Below are positions 45,307-54,612 of a stretch of 64,000 nt of DNA, piece by piece. Each line of letters opens with the position of its first letter. Position 1 is the stretch's first letter. The stretch comes from an uncultured Clostridia bacterium (GTDB lineage Bacteria; Bacillota; Clostridia; Oscillospirales; Butyricicoccaceae). The notes under the pieces were generated by a model. That model ran no database searches and had not been told where the DNA came from. It worked only from the letters and a program-made list of their open reading frames with translations. Location of the stretch: NCBI GenBank assembly GCA_910586575.1, contig CAJUJQ010000003.1, positions 9,066 through 73,065 of the forward strand, written 5' to 3'. Both the position numbers and the translations under genes were made by a program.

Positions 45307-47037
45307 TCACGCTTCCATCGGGATAAAAGAGAACTGCGTCACGTCAAACAGCCCCATATCGGTCAGCTTGAGCTCGGGAATCACCGCCAGCGACATAAAG
45401 CACAGCGTCATGACCGGCTCCACCGAGCGGTGCACCCCCAGCTGCGTATACGCGTTTTCGTGCAGGGATTCCAGCTTTTCAGCCACCCATTCGCCGGGCT
45501 GGTCGCTCATCAGCCCCGCAATCGGCATGGGCATTGCGTCCACCAGCCTGCCGTCCCGGACCAGGACAATGCCGCCGCCCTGCTCCTCCAGGCACTTGAC
45601 CGCGAACGCCATTTCCGAATCGTTCACGCCGACCGTAATCACGTTGTGCGAGTCATGCGCGATGGACAGCGCGATTGCTCCCTGTTGAATGCCGTAACCC
45701 TTCAGCAGCGCGCATGCCACGTTGCCTGTCCACTGGTGGCGCTCCACCACGGCGACCTTGGCGATATCCGTATCCTTCGACCAGACGAAATCACCGTCCG
45801 CGTCCAGCGGGACGTCTGCGGTGGATTTCTTGGTCACCACGCCGCCGGGCTGAATCTCAATCACGTGAACATGCCCGCTCTTCAAATGCATTTTCAGCCG
45901 TTCCTCCGAGAAATCCCGGATATGGACGCTGCTCATCACGTCGGAAATATCGCACTTTTCCACCGGCGGCAGATACTTGCCCTGCTCTGCGGTGAGCACG
46001 CCGCACACCCATACGCGGTCTACATGGAACTGTGTCAGGTCGTCCAGCAGCACAATGTCCGCGCGGTAGCCCGGTGCAATCGCGCCCCGGTCATAGAGCC
46101 GGAAGCACTCTGCGGCGTTCAGCGTGGCCATGCGCAGCGCGGTCACCGCGTCCAGGCCTTCCTCTACACAAATGCGCAGATGGTTGTCGAGATGCCCCTC
46201 GCTCAGGATGGTGCGCGGCTGGCGGTCGTCCGAGCAGAGCAGGCAGCGGCGGCTGTTCTCCGGCGTAACCCCCTTGACCAGCGTCCGCAGGTCATGGCAG
46301 GCCGAGCCTTGCCGCAGCAGCACATACATGCCGAGCGCCAAACGCGCCTGCATGTCCTCCACCGTGGAGCACTCATGGTCACCCTGGATGCGGGCGGCGG
46401 CATAGGCGTTCAGCGCCATCCCCGAAAGGCCGGGCGAATGCCCGTCAATCAGCTTGCCCGCTTCCTTGGCGGTCATGAGCTTGTCGAGCACGCCGTCATC
46501 GGTGTTCACCACGCCCGGGAAGTTCATGAACTCGCCCAACCCCAGGATCTTTTCCCGCTGGATCGGTTCCTTCATTTCGGGGGCGTTGATTTCCGCGCCC
46601 GCGTGCTCGAAGGGCGTCGCCGGAACGCAGGAGGGCAGCATATATTGGATATCCAGCGCGGTATTCTCCGCCGCCTTCATCATATAATCCAAGCCCTTGA
46701 CGCCGCACACATTGACGATCTCGTGGGGATCGGCAATGATGGTTGTGCCGCCGTGGGGTACCAGCAGGCGGCCAAGCTCCTCCGGGCTGAGGTAGGAGGA
46801 TTCAATGTGGATGTGGCTGTCGATAAAGCCAGGCACCGCGTACCGCCCGCCCGCGTCAACCTCGGTCTCGCCGTGGTAGCTGCCGATACCGGCAATCTCG
46901 CCGCCGCAAATCGCGATATCCCCCTCGTTAAACTGCCCGGTGAATACGTTGAACACCTTACAGTTTTTAATGACCGTTTCCGCCGGGATATTTCCGCCAG
47001 CGGTCTGAATCAGCTTTTTCAGTCCTTCTTTTGTCAT
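45307..47037 (-). CDS. ade: Adenine deaminase (canonical)
   Basis: The 576-residue amidohydrolase converts adenine to hypoxanthine and ammonia. Metal-centre motifs are intact: DSHIHIESSYLSPEE near residue 91, PHGGTTIIADPHEIVNVCG near residue 117, NTDDGVLD, GHSPGL and LCSDDRQPRTIL near residue 270. The C-terminal Ade_C domain has IAHDSHNVITVGVNDSEM. It starts 2 bases after the second paralogue and is followed by the permease 42 bases on. Confidence 0.93.
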   Translation of the reverse strand: MTKEGLKKLIQTAGGNIPAETVIKNCKVFNVFTGQFNEGDIAICGGEIAGIGSYHGETEVDAGGRYAVPGFIDSHIHIESSYLSPEELGRLLVPHGGTTIIADPHEIVNVCGVKGLDYMMKAAENTALDIQYMLPSCVPATPFEHAGAEINAPEMKEPIQREKILGLGEFMNFPGVVNTDDGVLDKLMTAKEAGKLIDGHSPGLSGMALNAYAAARIQGDHECSTVEDMQARLALGMYVLLRQGSACHDLRTLVKGVTPENSRRCLLCSDDRQPRTILSEGHLDNHLRICVEEGLDAVTALRMATLNAAECFRLYDRGAIAPGYRADIVLLDDLTQFHVDRVWVCGVLTAEQGKYLPPVEKCDISDVMSSVHIRDFSEERLKMHLKSGHVHVIEIQPGGVVTKKSTADVPLDADGDFVWSKDTDIAKVAVVERHQWTGNVACALLKGYGIQQGAIALSIAHDSHNVITVGVNDSEMAFAVKCLEEQGGGIVLVRDGRLVDAMPMPIAGLMSDQPGEWVAEKLESLHENAYTQLGVHRSVEPVMTLCFMSLAVIPELKLTDMGLFDVTQFSFIPMEA

Positions 47038-47039
47038 GG

Positions 47040-48821
47040 TTACGCCTCCCGCAGCCCCAGCACCGGGTCAAAGGTGGTCAGGTTACAATAATCCACCGGC
47101 CCAACGTCGGTAATCGCGTAATCCGGGATTGCGGTGATGGGCAGGAAAAACATATACATCATCGGGTTCGGCAAATCCGAGCCGAGCGAACGCGCCGCAA
47201 GGTCAATGCGCTTTTCCTGTTCGGCGACCTCCGCCGGTTCCGCGTCGCTGACAATGCCGCCGATGGGCAGGGGCAGGAATTCCAGGATCTCGCCGTCAGC
47301 TACCACGACCTGCCCGCCGCCCCGCTCAATCAGGTAGTTCGCGGCAATGGACATATCAGAGGGGCTGACGCCCATCACAACAAGGTCGTTGTCGTCGGGC
47401 GCGGCAGAGGACGCCATCGCGCCTTTCCGGAGCTTCCAGCCCGAGCAGAACGCCAGCGAGCGGTTGCCGTTGCGCCCGAAGCGCTCGAGCACGGACACTA
47501 ACGCGACATCCTGCTCCGGGTCGGGCTGCACCGCGCCGTTTTCGACCTTGAGCGTCACGTCCCGGCGCTTGCGGACAAACGGCCCCTTGACATCCATCGC
47601 AAGCACATCGGCTGCCCCGTTCTGCACGGGGACATGGTAGGTGAAATCGTCCGCCGTGGTCAGCGCGCACTTGAGCGCACCCTTGAGCACGCTGCTGCGC
47701 TCCGGCGGGTCGAGCCGATAGGAAAGCTGCCCGTTTTCGGCTGCCATGCTGCCGCCGGCCATGACCCGCTCGACGCGGAACGCCCGCAGGTCGTCCACGA
47801 ACAGGATATCCGCGATACGCCCCGGGCAAATCGAACCGACCAGATGGTCAATCCGGTAAGCCTCGGCGCTGTTGATGGTCGCCATCTGGATGGCGGTCAT
47901 CGGCTCAACGCCGGCGTCCATCGCGAGCCGCACAACATTGTCAAGATGCCCCTTGGACAGGATATCGGTTGCGGTCACGTCATCGGTGCAGAAGCTGACC
48001 CGGCGCGCAAAGGCGGGGTTGACCTCGGTGACGGCGCGGATGTTCTCGGCCAGGAAATGGGTGACGCAGGATTCCCGGATGAGCATATGCATACCCTTGC
48101 GCATTTTCTCGACCACTTCCTCATGGTCGTAGCTCTCATGGTCGAGCCGGACGCCGGCACAAAGATACCCGTTCAAATCGTTGCCCCGTGCCATCGGCGC
48201 GCAGCCAAAGACGGGCAGGCGGTTCTGGAACGCCAGCGAAATCGCGCCCAGCGTGTCCTCGTCCTCCTCCTGAAGGAACTCGCGCACGGTTTCCCACACG
48301 CCGAAGCACTCCGGCCACTGCTGCACCTCGGCGTGGGTTTCCTTGGTGAAGTTGTAGGCAACGGTAGACTGCGGGACGGTGTAGGGCGTCTTATAAGGCG
48401 CGCCCCAGAAAACCTTGAGCGGGCTGCGTTTCACCTCCGCAAGGACTTCCTTCAAGCCGTCCAGCCCGGAAACCGAGATATATTCATCCAGCCCGGAAAT
48501 CATGCTGGTCGTGCCGTGCGGGACGACCGCCTTGGCGTAGCTGGTGATACTCAGCTTGCTGCACTCGCTGTGGATATGCCCGTCAATCAGCCCGGGAACC
48601 AGATAGCGTCCCTTGGCGTCAATGATTTCGGTGTCCGGCCCGATATAGTCCGAGACATCGCCCACAGCGGCAATCATATCCTTATATACCGCCACATCCG
48701 CCGGATAAATTTCACTGGACATGACGTTGACAATCTGCCCGCCGCGGATCACCTTGTGCGCCGGGATTTTGCCCCGGCCCGCCCGGATACGCTCCTTCAG
48801 CGTGGGGATGCTTCTCTCCAT
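47040..48821 (-). CDS. Adenine-deaminase-family paralogue with altered metal-site motif
   Basis: The 593-residue protein shares the amidohydrolase fold and Ade_C domain with its neighbour (IVNVMSSEIYPADVAVYKD; GHIHSECSKLSITSYAKAVV; FCTDDVTATDILSKGHLDN; MGVSPSDMSIAANYLIERGG). The HxH pair and the TDD motif are kept. Where canonical enzymes have DPHEI, this one has LDEYI, so a conserved His is missing. That suggests another metal state or substrate. I chose the ATG at 48821 behind AAGGAGGG; the frame is open upstream by chance through the leader. Confidence 0.8.
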   Translation of the reverse strand: MERSIPTLKERIRAGRGKIPAHKVIRGGQIVNVMSSEIYPADVAVYKDMIAAVGDVSDYIGPDTEIIDAKGRYLVPGLIDGHIHSECSKLSITSYAKAVVPHGTTSMISGLDEYISVSGLDGLKEVLAEVKRSPLKVFWGAPYKTPYTVPQSTVAYNFTKETHAEVQQWPECFGVWETVREFLQEEDEDTLGAISLAFQNRLPVFGCAPMARGNDLNGYLCAGVRLDHESYDHEEVVEKMRKGMHMLIRESCVTHFLAENIRAVTEVNPAFARRVSFCTDDVTATDILSKGHLDNVVRLAMDAGVEPMTAIQMATINSAEAYRIDHLVGSICPGRIADILFVDDLRAFRVERVMAGGSMAAENGQLSYRLDPPERSSVLKGALKCALTTADDFTYHVPVQNGAADVLAMDVKGPFVRKRRDVTLKVENGAVQPDPEQDVALVSVLERFGRNGNRSLAFCSGWKLRKGAMASSAAPDDNDLVVMGVSPSDMSIAANYLIERGGGQVVVADGEILEFLPLPIGGIVSDAEPAEVAEQEKRIDLAARSLGSDLPNPMMYMFFLPITAIPDYAITDVGPVDYCNLTTFDPVLGLREA

Positions 48822-48858
48822 AAATATACCCTCCTTATGGTTCCGGAAATCAAACGGT

Positions 48859-49002
48859 ATCCCATGCTGGGCGTATGCCGCTGGGATCAGACCTGTCCGG
48901 AAATCAGGGATGTGCCGGACGTCGCGAGAATTTGTCGTCAGGATGGGACGGTTCTCCGCAGGGATCCTATCGGATTTCAGGGGGAAGCGGCACATCCTGA
49001 CG
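48859..49002 (-). promoter_or_regulatory. Structured leader of the adenine deaminase operon
   Basis: Three consecutive hairpins lie between promoter and start codon. In transcription order: 49002-48993 with 48945-48936, a perfect 10-bp closing stem around 47 bases with inner CCGC/GCGG and ATCC/GGAT pairings; 48920-48915 with 48900-48895 (GTCCGG/CCGGAC); 48887-48882 with 48864-48859 (ATCCCA/TGGGAT) with inner GGC/GCC. The first unit is 67 bases long. It does not carry the conserved bases of purine riboswitches. Confidence 0.5.
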
Positions 49003-49063
49003 GCAAAGGCTCACGGCAGACGGTGCACCAACCGTTTTCAAACAGACCTCTTTACCAATTACA

Positions 49064-49092
49064 AGTATAATACAACTTTTTACAGAAGTAAA
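49064..49092 (-). promoter_or_regulatory. Promoter of the adenine deaminase operon
   Basis: On the minus strand TTTACT, an exact 17-base spacer and TATACT. The expected transcript has a leader of about 235 bases. Confidence 0.65.
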
Positions 49093-49182
49093 GAAAATCA
49101 TTCCCGTTTCTCCCCGCCAAAACGGCGGCGCGGGGTATTTTTCACGCCGTGGCGGCCCGTCTGATTATTTTTCTGCCCCCCC

Positions 49183-49211
49183 TTAACATTTCCCATTCCC
49201 TGTGCTATAAT
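49183..49211 (+). promoter_or_regulatory. Promoter of the cupin gene
   Basis: TTAACA, an exact 17-base spacer and TATAAT, about 60 bases before the start codon. Confidence 0.75.
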
Positions 49212-49271
49212 GGTTCCAGGCTTCCAGATTGCGGACGTCCGCATCATTCCGGATACAGGAGGAATTCAATC

Positions 49272-49568
49272 ATGGCACAGGAACCCATCACCATCAACCG
49301 TCTGCTGAATGAGGAGCAGATGGATCACAAACTCCGCTTGTACGCGAAAGTTACCATTCTCCCCGGCGAAACCCTCGCTTTCCACGAGCACCATGGGGAA
49401 ACGGAAACCTATCACATCCTTTCCGGCGCCGGCGAGTACGACGACAACGGCAAAAAGGTCCCCGCGAACCCCGGCGATACCTTTTTCTGCAAGGACGGCG
49501 GCGGGCACGGCATCACCTGCACCAGCAAGGAACCGCTTGTCTTTATGGCGCTCATTATCCTGAAGTAA
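49272..49568 (+). CDS. Small cupin-domain protein
   Basis: The 98-residue product is a single cupin barrel. Metal-binding residues are seen in LAFHEHHGETETYHILSGAG (motif 1, residues 36-55) and PGDTFFCKDGGGHGIT (motif 2, residues 67-82). Such one-domain cupins bind a metal and a small ligand, often as sensors or isomerases; the substrate is unknown. The ATG at 49272 follows AGGAGGAATTCAATC. It is a single-gene unit with its own promoter and terminator. Confidence 0.88.
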   Translation: MAQEPITINRLLNEEQMDHKLRLYAKVTILPGETLAFHEHHGETETYHILSGAGEYDDNGKKVPANPGDTFFCKDGGGHGITCTSKEPLVFMALIILK

Positions 49569-49574
49569 CAGCGG

Positions 49575-49608
49575 AATGCCGCCCACAGATTTCCGTGGGC
49601 GGCATTTT
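49575..49608. terminator. Bidirectional terminator between the cupin and radical SAM genes
   Basis: AATGCCGCCCAC pairs with GTGGGCGGCATT over an 8-base loop, followed by TTTT on the plus strand. It serves two convergent genes. Confidence 0.85.
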
Positions 49609-49634
49609 TGCGCTCTTTATGGGAAGCAAGACCG

Positions 49635-50570
49635 TTACAGGTGCCGCAAATTGGCGCGGTATTCCTTTAAATCTTCCTCCCGCACGGTTTCCAGAATGTT
49701 GTCCAGCGCCGCGCGGACAGCGGCTTTATCCCCAGGCAGCTGCCCCTGGAAGCGGAACGCGTTCGACGCGCCCAGCGCGGCAAACCGCACCGGGATTTCC
49801 AGCCCTTCTAAAAGCGCGCGGATTTCCTGGTATTTTTCGATTTCACCCGCTTCCTTCCAGCTGCCGCGCCGGACTTCCTCATACAGCCTGGATTCCGGAT
49901 ACACGGTCAGCATGTTGACGCCAATCAGCTCCGGATGGAGCCGGTTGCAGACGCTGGCTGTCGCCCGCGCGCCTGCCTCGCCGCGTCCCGCGCCCGAAAT
50001 CCCAATCAGGCAGAAAAAGCTGTAGTGAATCCCCGCCCGGTCGAGCCGCCCGCACTGTTCCACGATATCAGCGGCACAGTAGCCTTTATCCATGAACTTC
50101 AGCGCTTCATCGTCGCCGGTCTCGATGCCGATTGTCAGGCCGTCATATCCCGCCCGGTGCAGGGCTTCCAGCTCCTCGTCCGATTTGAACGCGATATCCG
50201 TAACCCGCGAAAAGCAGCCGATGGTTTTTATCGGCGGGATGTATGTTTGAATCAGCCCGGCAATCTCCATTAACCGCCCGTATTGCAGTACAAACGGGTT
50301 CGCGCCAACCAGAAACGCGCGCCTGACATGCCCCGGCTCGGGGCGGCCCTGTAATCGGGCAGCCAGCCGCGCGACCGGGTCCGTCCCCCAAAGCTGCGCT
50401 TCCTGTAAATCACGTCTGACCGTTTCCAGCGGCGTCATTTTGAATTGGAACGGCAGCTCATGGTAAAGCGTGCAAAACTTGCACCGATGGTGCGTACAGC
50501 CTGCCGTTACCTCCAACAGCAGCGAATCCGCCTCGTAGGGCGGACGCCAGATTGTCCCTGTGTAATGCAT
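49635..50570 (-). CDS. Radical SAM protein
   Basis: The 311-residue enzyme has an iron-sulfur motif C-x4-C-x2-C in AGCTHHRCKFCTLY (residues 24-37), then a SAM-binding barrel with FLVGANPFVL and LTIGIETGDDEALKFMDKGY. This spacing occurs in a group of small radical SAM proteins of unknown substrate. The start at 50570 follows GGAGGG; longer frames upstream are noise. It is divergent from the HxlR gene, whose likely operator overlaps its promoter, so HxlR may control it. Confidence 0.85.
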   Translation of the reverse strand: MHYTGTIWRPPYEADSLLLEVTAGCTHHRCKFCTLYHELPFQFKMTPLETVRRDLQEAQLWGTDPVARLAARLQGRPEPGHVRRAFLVGANPFVLQYGRLMEIAGLIQTYIPPIKTIGCFSRVTDIAFKSDEELEALHRAGYDGLTIGIETGDDEALKFMDKGYCAADIVEQCGRLDRAGIHYSFFCLIGISGAGRGEAGARATASVCNRLHPELIGVNMLTVYPESRLYEEVRRGSWKEAGEIEKYQEIRALLEGLEIPVRFAALGASNAFRFQGQLPGDKAAVRAALDNILETVREEDLKEYRANLRHL

Positions 50571-50595
50571 CACAGTCCCTCCTTGTTTTTTATCC

Positions 50596-50633
50596 ATTAT
50601 AGCATAGTACCGTGAAATGAAAAGTACGGTACT
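50596..50633. promoter_or_regulatory. Palindromic operator overlapping the radical SAM promoter
   Basis: AGTACCGT (50606-50613) and ACGGTACT (50626-50633) form a perfect 8-bp inverted repeat 12 bases apart; the second half-site is itself inside the palindrome AGTACGGTACT. On the minus strand TATAAT is at 50601-50596 with TTTTCA 16 bases upstream, so the operator lies between and over the -35 and -10 boxes. It is a fitting site for the divergent HxlR regulator. Confidence 0.65.
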
Positions 50634-50774
50634 TTTTTGCAGTACCTTGTTTTTAGAAGGTGTTGGAGGTATAATGGATTTGGGAAGAATCTGTATGAAC
50701 GTTCCATTTTGCCGCACGTGCGAAACGGGAGGGGCAAGCCCCTCCCCTACAAATTGATCGGAGGTTCCGCAAAG

Positions 50775-51104
50775 ATGAGAAAAACCGAAGCCGCAGTCCA
50801 GCGCTGCAAAACCATGTCCACCCTGCAAAAAATCCTGGGCGGCAAATGGAAACTGGAAATCCTTTACTATATCGCCCGCTGTGACATCCGCCGCTTTGGC
50901 GCGCTGCGCCGCCAGATTGGCGAAATTACGGAATCCTCGCTGACCAAGCAGCTGCGCGAGCTGGAAGCGGACGGTTTTCTCATCCGTCACGACTTCCACG
51001 AAATCCCGCCGCGGGTGGAATATACGCTGTCCGAGCTGGGCACAAGCTTCATGGATGTGATTGACTATATGAAGGCTTGGGGCGACCGCAATTTACCCGA
51101 TTGA
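50775..51104 (+). CDS. HxlR-family transcriptional regulator
   Basis: The 109-residue winged-helix protein has the HxlR pattern TLQKILGGKWKLEILYYIA, RFGALRRQIGEITESSLTKQ, LRELEADGFL and RVEYTLSELG. A Cys at residue 11, just before the first helix, is at the position used for thiol or electrophile sensing in some members. The ATG at 50775 is chosen from conservation; GGAGGTTCCGCAAAG is upstream. Probable targets are itself and the divergent radical SAM gene. Confidence 0.9.
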   Translation: MRKTEAAVQRCKTMSTLQKILGGKWKLEILYYIARCDIRRFGALRRQIGEITESSLTKQLRELEADGFLIRHDFHEIPPRVEYTLSELGTSFMDVIDYMKAWGDRNLPD

Positions 51105-51110
51105 CACACA

Positions 51111-51156
51111 AAAAGGCTTCCCCGCAAAACGCTGGCGCGCTCCGGGGAAGCCTTTT
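51111..51156. terminator. Bidirectional terminator between the HxlR gene and uvrA
   Basis: AAAAGGCTTCCCC pairs perfectly with GGGGAAGCCTTTT over a 20-base loop. It serves both convergent genes. Confidence 0.85.
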
Positions 51157-51167
51157 CATTCGTATTG

Positions 51168-53990
51168 TTACCGTGCCAGGTACTTTTTCAGATATTGTCC
51201 AGTATAGGACCGCTCGCACCGGGCGACCTCCTCCGGCGTGCCGGAGCAAACCAGCGTACCGCCCTTGTCACCGCCCTCAGGGCCAAGGTCAAGGATATAA
51301 TCGGCGGTCTTAATCACATCCAAATTATGCTCAATGACCACCACCGTGTTCCCGGTTTCAACCAGCTTTTGCAGCACGTCAACCAATCGGTGCACATCGG
51401 CAACGTGCAGACCCGTGGTCGGCTCGTCCAGAATATAAACCGTTTTGCCGGTCGAGCGCTTGGAAAGCTCGGTTGCCAGCTTGGCGCGCTGGGCTTCGCC
51501 GCCTGACAGCGTGGTTGAGGACTGCCCCAGCTTGATATACCCTAAGCCTACGTCCTGCATGGTTTGCAGACGGCGCGCAATCTTGGGCACGTTCTCGAAG
51601 AAAACCAGCGCTTCATCGACCGTCATGTTGAGCACTTCATAGATATTCTTGCCCTTGTAGCGCACCTCAAGGGTTTCCTTATTGTAGCGCCTGCCCTTGC
51701 ACACGTCGCAGGGAACATACACATCGGGCAGGAAGTGCATTTCGATTTTCAGCAGGCCGTCGCCGCCGCAGGCTTCGCAGCGCCCGCCCTTCACATTGAA
51801 GGAGAACCGCGACGGGCCGTAGCCGCGCGCCTTGGCGTCCGACGTGGAGGCGAACAGCTCCCGGATATCGTTGAAAACGCCGGTATAGGTCGCCGGGTTC
51901 GAGCGCGGCGTCCGTCCAATAGGCGCCTGGCTGATTTCGATCACCTTATCGAGATGCTCCTCACCTTCCAGCGCGTCATGCGCACCGGCACGGGTCTTGG
52001 CGCGGTTCAGGTCGGCGGCAAGGCGCTTGTACAGGATTTCGTTGACGAATGACGATTTGCCCGAGCCTGAAACCCCGGTCACACAGGTCAGCGTCCCCAG
52101 CGGGATGGAAAAATCGGTGTGCTGTAGGTTGTTCACCGCCGCGCCGCGCACGGTCAGCCATTTGCCGCTGCCCTTGCGGCGCACCTCGGGGACGGGGATT
52201 TTCCTGCGCCCGCTGAGGTACGCGCCCGTCACCGACTTGGGTTCCTTCACCAATTCATCCACTGTGCCCGCAAAAATGACCTCGCCGCCGTGCACGCCCG
52301 CGCCGGGGCCGATATCGACGATATAATCGGCGGCATACATGGTATCCTCGTCATGCTCGACCACAATCAGCGTGTTGCCCAGGTCGCGCAGGCGCTTGAG
52401 CGTCGCGAGCAGCTTGTCGTTGTCGCGCTGGTGCAGGCCGATGGACGGCTCGTCCAGGATATACAGTACCCCCATCAGCGAGGAACCGATCTGGGTGGCA
52501 AGCCGGATACGCTGGCTCTCGCCGCCCGAAAGCGTGCCGGACGGGCGCGAAAGGGTCAGATATTCCAGGCCCACCGACTGTAGGAAACCCAGCCGGTTGT
52601 GGATTTCCTTCAAAATGCGGTCGGCAATCATGTGCTGCATTTCGGTCAGCTCCACGCCATGCAGGAAACCGATTGCCTTTACAACCGACTTTTCACAGTA
52701 TTCCGCGATATTCAGCCCGCCGACCGTCACCGCGAGGACTTCCCTTTTCAGCCGCCTGCCGCCGCAATCCGGGCAGGGGACTTCATTCATGCATTCCTCA
52801 ATTTCGGCGCGCATATATTCGCTCGAGGTCTCGCGGTAGCGGCGTTCCAGGTTGGGGATAATCCCCTCAAAGGGCTGCTGCATCCTGCCGCCCGAAAAAC
52901 GGCTGACCGACAGCTCGAGCGGCTCCTTACCCGTGCCGTACAGCAGCGCGTCAATCCCTTCCCTGCTGATTTTCTCCATCGGGGTGTCAATCTTAAAACC
53001 GAACTTTTTGCCCAGCGCGTCATAGTACATCCGCGCAATCGTGCCCGGGTCGCTGTTCGACCAGCCGCTTGCCTGAATCGCGCCGTCCTTGATAGAGATC
53101 TTCGGGTTCGGTATGATGCGGTCGGGGTCAATCTTCATCTGCACGCCCAAGCCGGTACAGGTCGGGCACGCACCGTAGGGGTTGTTAAACGAGAACATGC
53201 GCGGGGTCAGCTCTTCAATTGAAATCCCGCAGTCCTCGCACGCGTAATTCTGGGAAAACGACAGCGTTTCCCCGCCGACGATATCCGCCAGCACCAGCCC
53301 GCCGGAAAGCGCGCTTGCCGTTTCCACCGAGTCGGCAAGGCGGCTGTGCGCGTCCGCGCGCACGACTACGCGGTCGACCACAATCTCAATCGAGTGCTTC
53401 TTGTTCTTTTCCAGCTTGATTTCTTCCTCAAGGTCATAAATAATCCCGTCCGCGCGTACCCGGACATAGCCAGACTTGCGCGCGTCCGCAAAGACCTTCA
53501 CATGCTCGCCCTTGCGCTGCCGCACCACCGGCGCTAAGATTTGCAGCTTCGTGCCCTCGGGCAGCGCCATCAGCCGGTCAATAATCTGGTCAATCGTCTG
53601 CTGGTGGATTTCCTTGCCGCACCTCGGGCAGTGCGGCGTGCCCACCCGCGCCCACAATAAGCGCAGGTAATCATAAATTTCGGTGACCGTACCCACGGTC
53701 GAGCGCGGGTTCTTGGAGGTCGTTTTCTGGTCGATGGAAATCGCCGGGGACAGTCCCTCGATATAGTCCACGTCCGGCTTTTCCATCTGCCCAAGGAACA
53801 TCCGCGCGTAGCTCGACAGCGACTCGACATAGCGCCGCTGCCCCTCCGCGTAGATGGTGTCGAACGCCAGCGACGACTTGCCCGAACCGGACAGCCCAGT
53901 CAGCACGACCAGCTTGTCACGCGGAAGCCTGATATCTATATTCTTGAGATTGTGTTCCCGTGCGCCCTTTACAAAAATATGCTCCTGCAT
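51168..53990 (-). CDS. uvrA: Excinuclease ABC subunit A
   Basis: The 940-residue ATPase recognises bulky DNA damage with UvrB. Both nucleotide-binding halves are complete: [19 protein letters not shown] and [15 protein letters not shown]alker A motifs, [12 protein letters not shown] and [12 protein letters not shown] signatures. Zinc modules CEDC...CPTC and CEAC...CDVC are present. I chose the ATG at 53990 ([19 protein letters not shown]); the upstream 25 codons of open frame are unconserved. Normal length. Confidence 0.98.
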   Translation of the reverse strand: MQEHIFVKGAREHNLKNIDIRLPRDKLVVLTGLSGSGKSSLAFDTIYAEGQRRYVESLSSYARMFLGQMEKPDVDYIEGLSPAISIDQKTTSKNPRSTVGTVTEIYDYLRLLWARVGTPHCPRCGKEIHQQTIDQIIDRLMALPEGTKLQILAPVVRQRKGEHVKVFADARKSGYVRVRADGIIYDLEEEIKLEKNKKHSIEIVVDRVVVRADAHSRLADSVETASALSGGLVLADIVGGETLSFSQNYACEDCGISIEELTPRMFSFNNPYGACPTCTGLGVQMKIDPDRIIPNPKISIKDGAIQASGWSNSDPGTIARMYYDALGKKFGFKIDTPMEKISREGIDALLYGTGKEPLELSVSRFSGGRMQQPFEGIIPNLERRYRETSSEYMRAEIEECMNEVPCPDCGGRRLKREVLAVTVGGLNIAEYCEKSVVKAIGFLHGVELTEMQHMIADRILKEIHNRLGFLQSVGLEYLTLSRPSGTLSGGESQRIRLATQIGSSLMGVLYILDEPSIGLHQRDNDKLLATLKRLRDLGNTLIVVEHDEDTMYAADYIVDIGPGAGVHGGEVIFAGTVDELVKEPKSVTGAYLSGRRKIPVPEVRRKGSGKWLTVRGAAVNNLQHTDFSIPLGTLTCVTGVSGSGKSSFVNEILYKRLAADLNRAKTRAGAHDALEGEEHLDKVIEISQAPIGRTPRSNPATYTGVFNDIRELFASTSDAKARGYGPSRFSFNVKGGRCEACGGDGLLKIEMHFLPDVYVPCDVCKGRRYNKETLEVRYKGKNIYEVLNMTVDEALVFFENVPKIARRLQTMQDVGLGYIKLGQSSTTLSGGEAQRAKLATELSKRSTGKTVYILDEPTTGLHVADVHRLVDVLQKLVETGNTVVVIEHNLDVIKTADYILDLGPEGGDKGGTLVCSGTPEEVARCERSYTGQYLKKYLAR

Positions 53991-54048
53991 AAATGGTTTT
54001 CCTTCCGTAATCAATACACAAAATACGAATTTTAGAGTTGTAGTACAC

Positions 54049-54548
54049 CTATTTGTATACCACATGATAGGCCTTGATTCGCTCCTGACCAGACCAAGTC
54101 TTCCCCCTCCAAAATGACTTAAAACTCCGATACTTACATTCTATAACAAACGAACCAATATACCATCCTGATTGTTTGGAATATACATTGATACAAATAT
54201 CCGGCCGATTATCCTTTCTTGTAACATAGAACGGATTATCATACATCTGTATATACTTTGATTTTTTTGGTAGAATTATATCATATATTGTTTCTATAAT
54301 TGCTCGTTCATCCTCAACACTGATTTTCGTACCAGGCTCCAAGAATGGAAATAAAAGATGATTCGCAAAAAGTCAATCTGACTTTGATTCTATAATCGAG
54401 CATCGGCTCGAAAAAATATCGTACTACGCAGATATAGCACCGCATCTCATAAAGCGAACTGCGTTTTTTCAAACCTCTGGGAAGGCATTCCATATCGTTC
54501 CTTCTCACTCAAGTACGATAAAAAGCTGTTATAAAATTCTTTTGTCAT
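54049..54548 (-). pseudogene. Broken PD-(D/E)XK nuclease gene (DUF2357/McrC-like remnant)
   Basis: Three frame pieces read in order on the minus strand: MTKEFYNSFLSYLSEKERYG (from 54548), then ALYEMRCYICVVRYFFEPML, then SVEDERAIIETIYDIILPKK onward to a stop at 54049. The last piece has RPDI followed by VIECKYR, the PD-(D/E)XK nuclease pattern. The LYEMRC piece resembles the conserved helix before the nuclease core in DUF2357/DUF524 proteins of McrBC-type restriction systems. Two frame changes are needed to join them. Base composition is far more AT-rich than the flanking uvr genes, which suggests horizontal origin. Confidence 0.5.
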
Positions 54549-54612
54549 TTACCATTTCCCGCTCTCTCATAGCTCATCCACGCCGTCTCCTTTTTTCAAA
54601 TTGCGGAATATA

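Noticed and set aside
43831..47091. 1086-residue plus-strand frame opposite the permease and adenine deaminase genes
   Set aside because: It spans two real genes and their spacer, is His/Arg-rich and matches nothing.
48822..49063. Purine riboswitch before the adenine deaminase operon
   Set aside because: A structured leader is present, but the conserved loop and junction bases of the guanine/adenine aptamer were not found.
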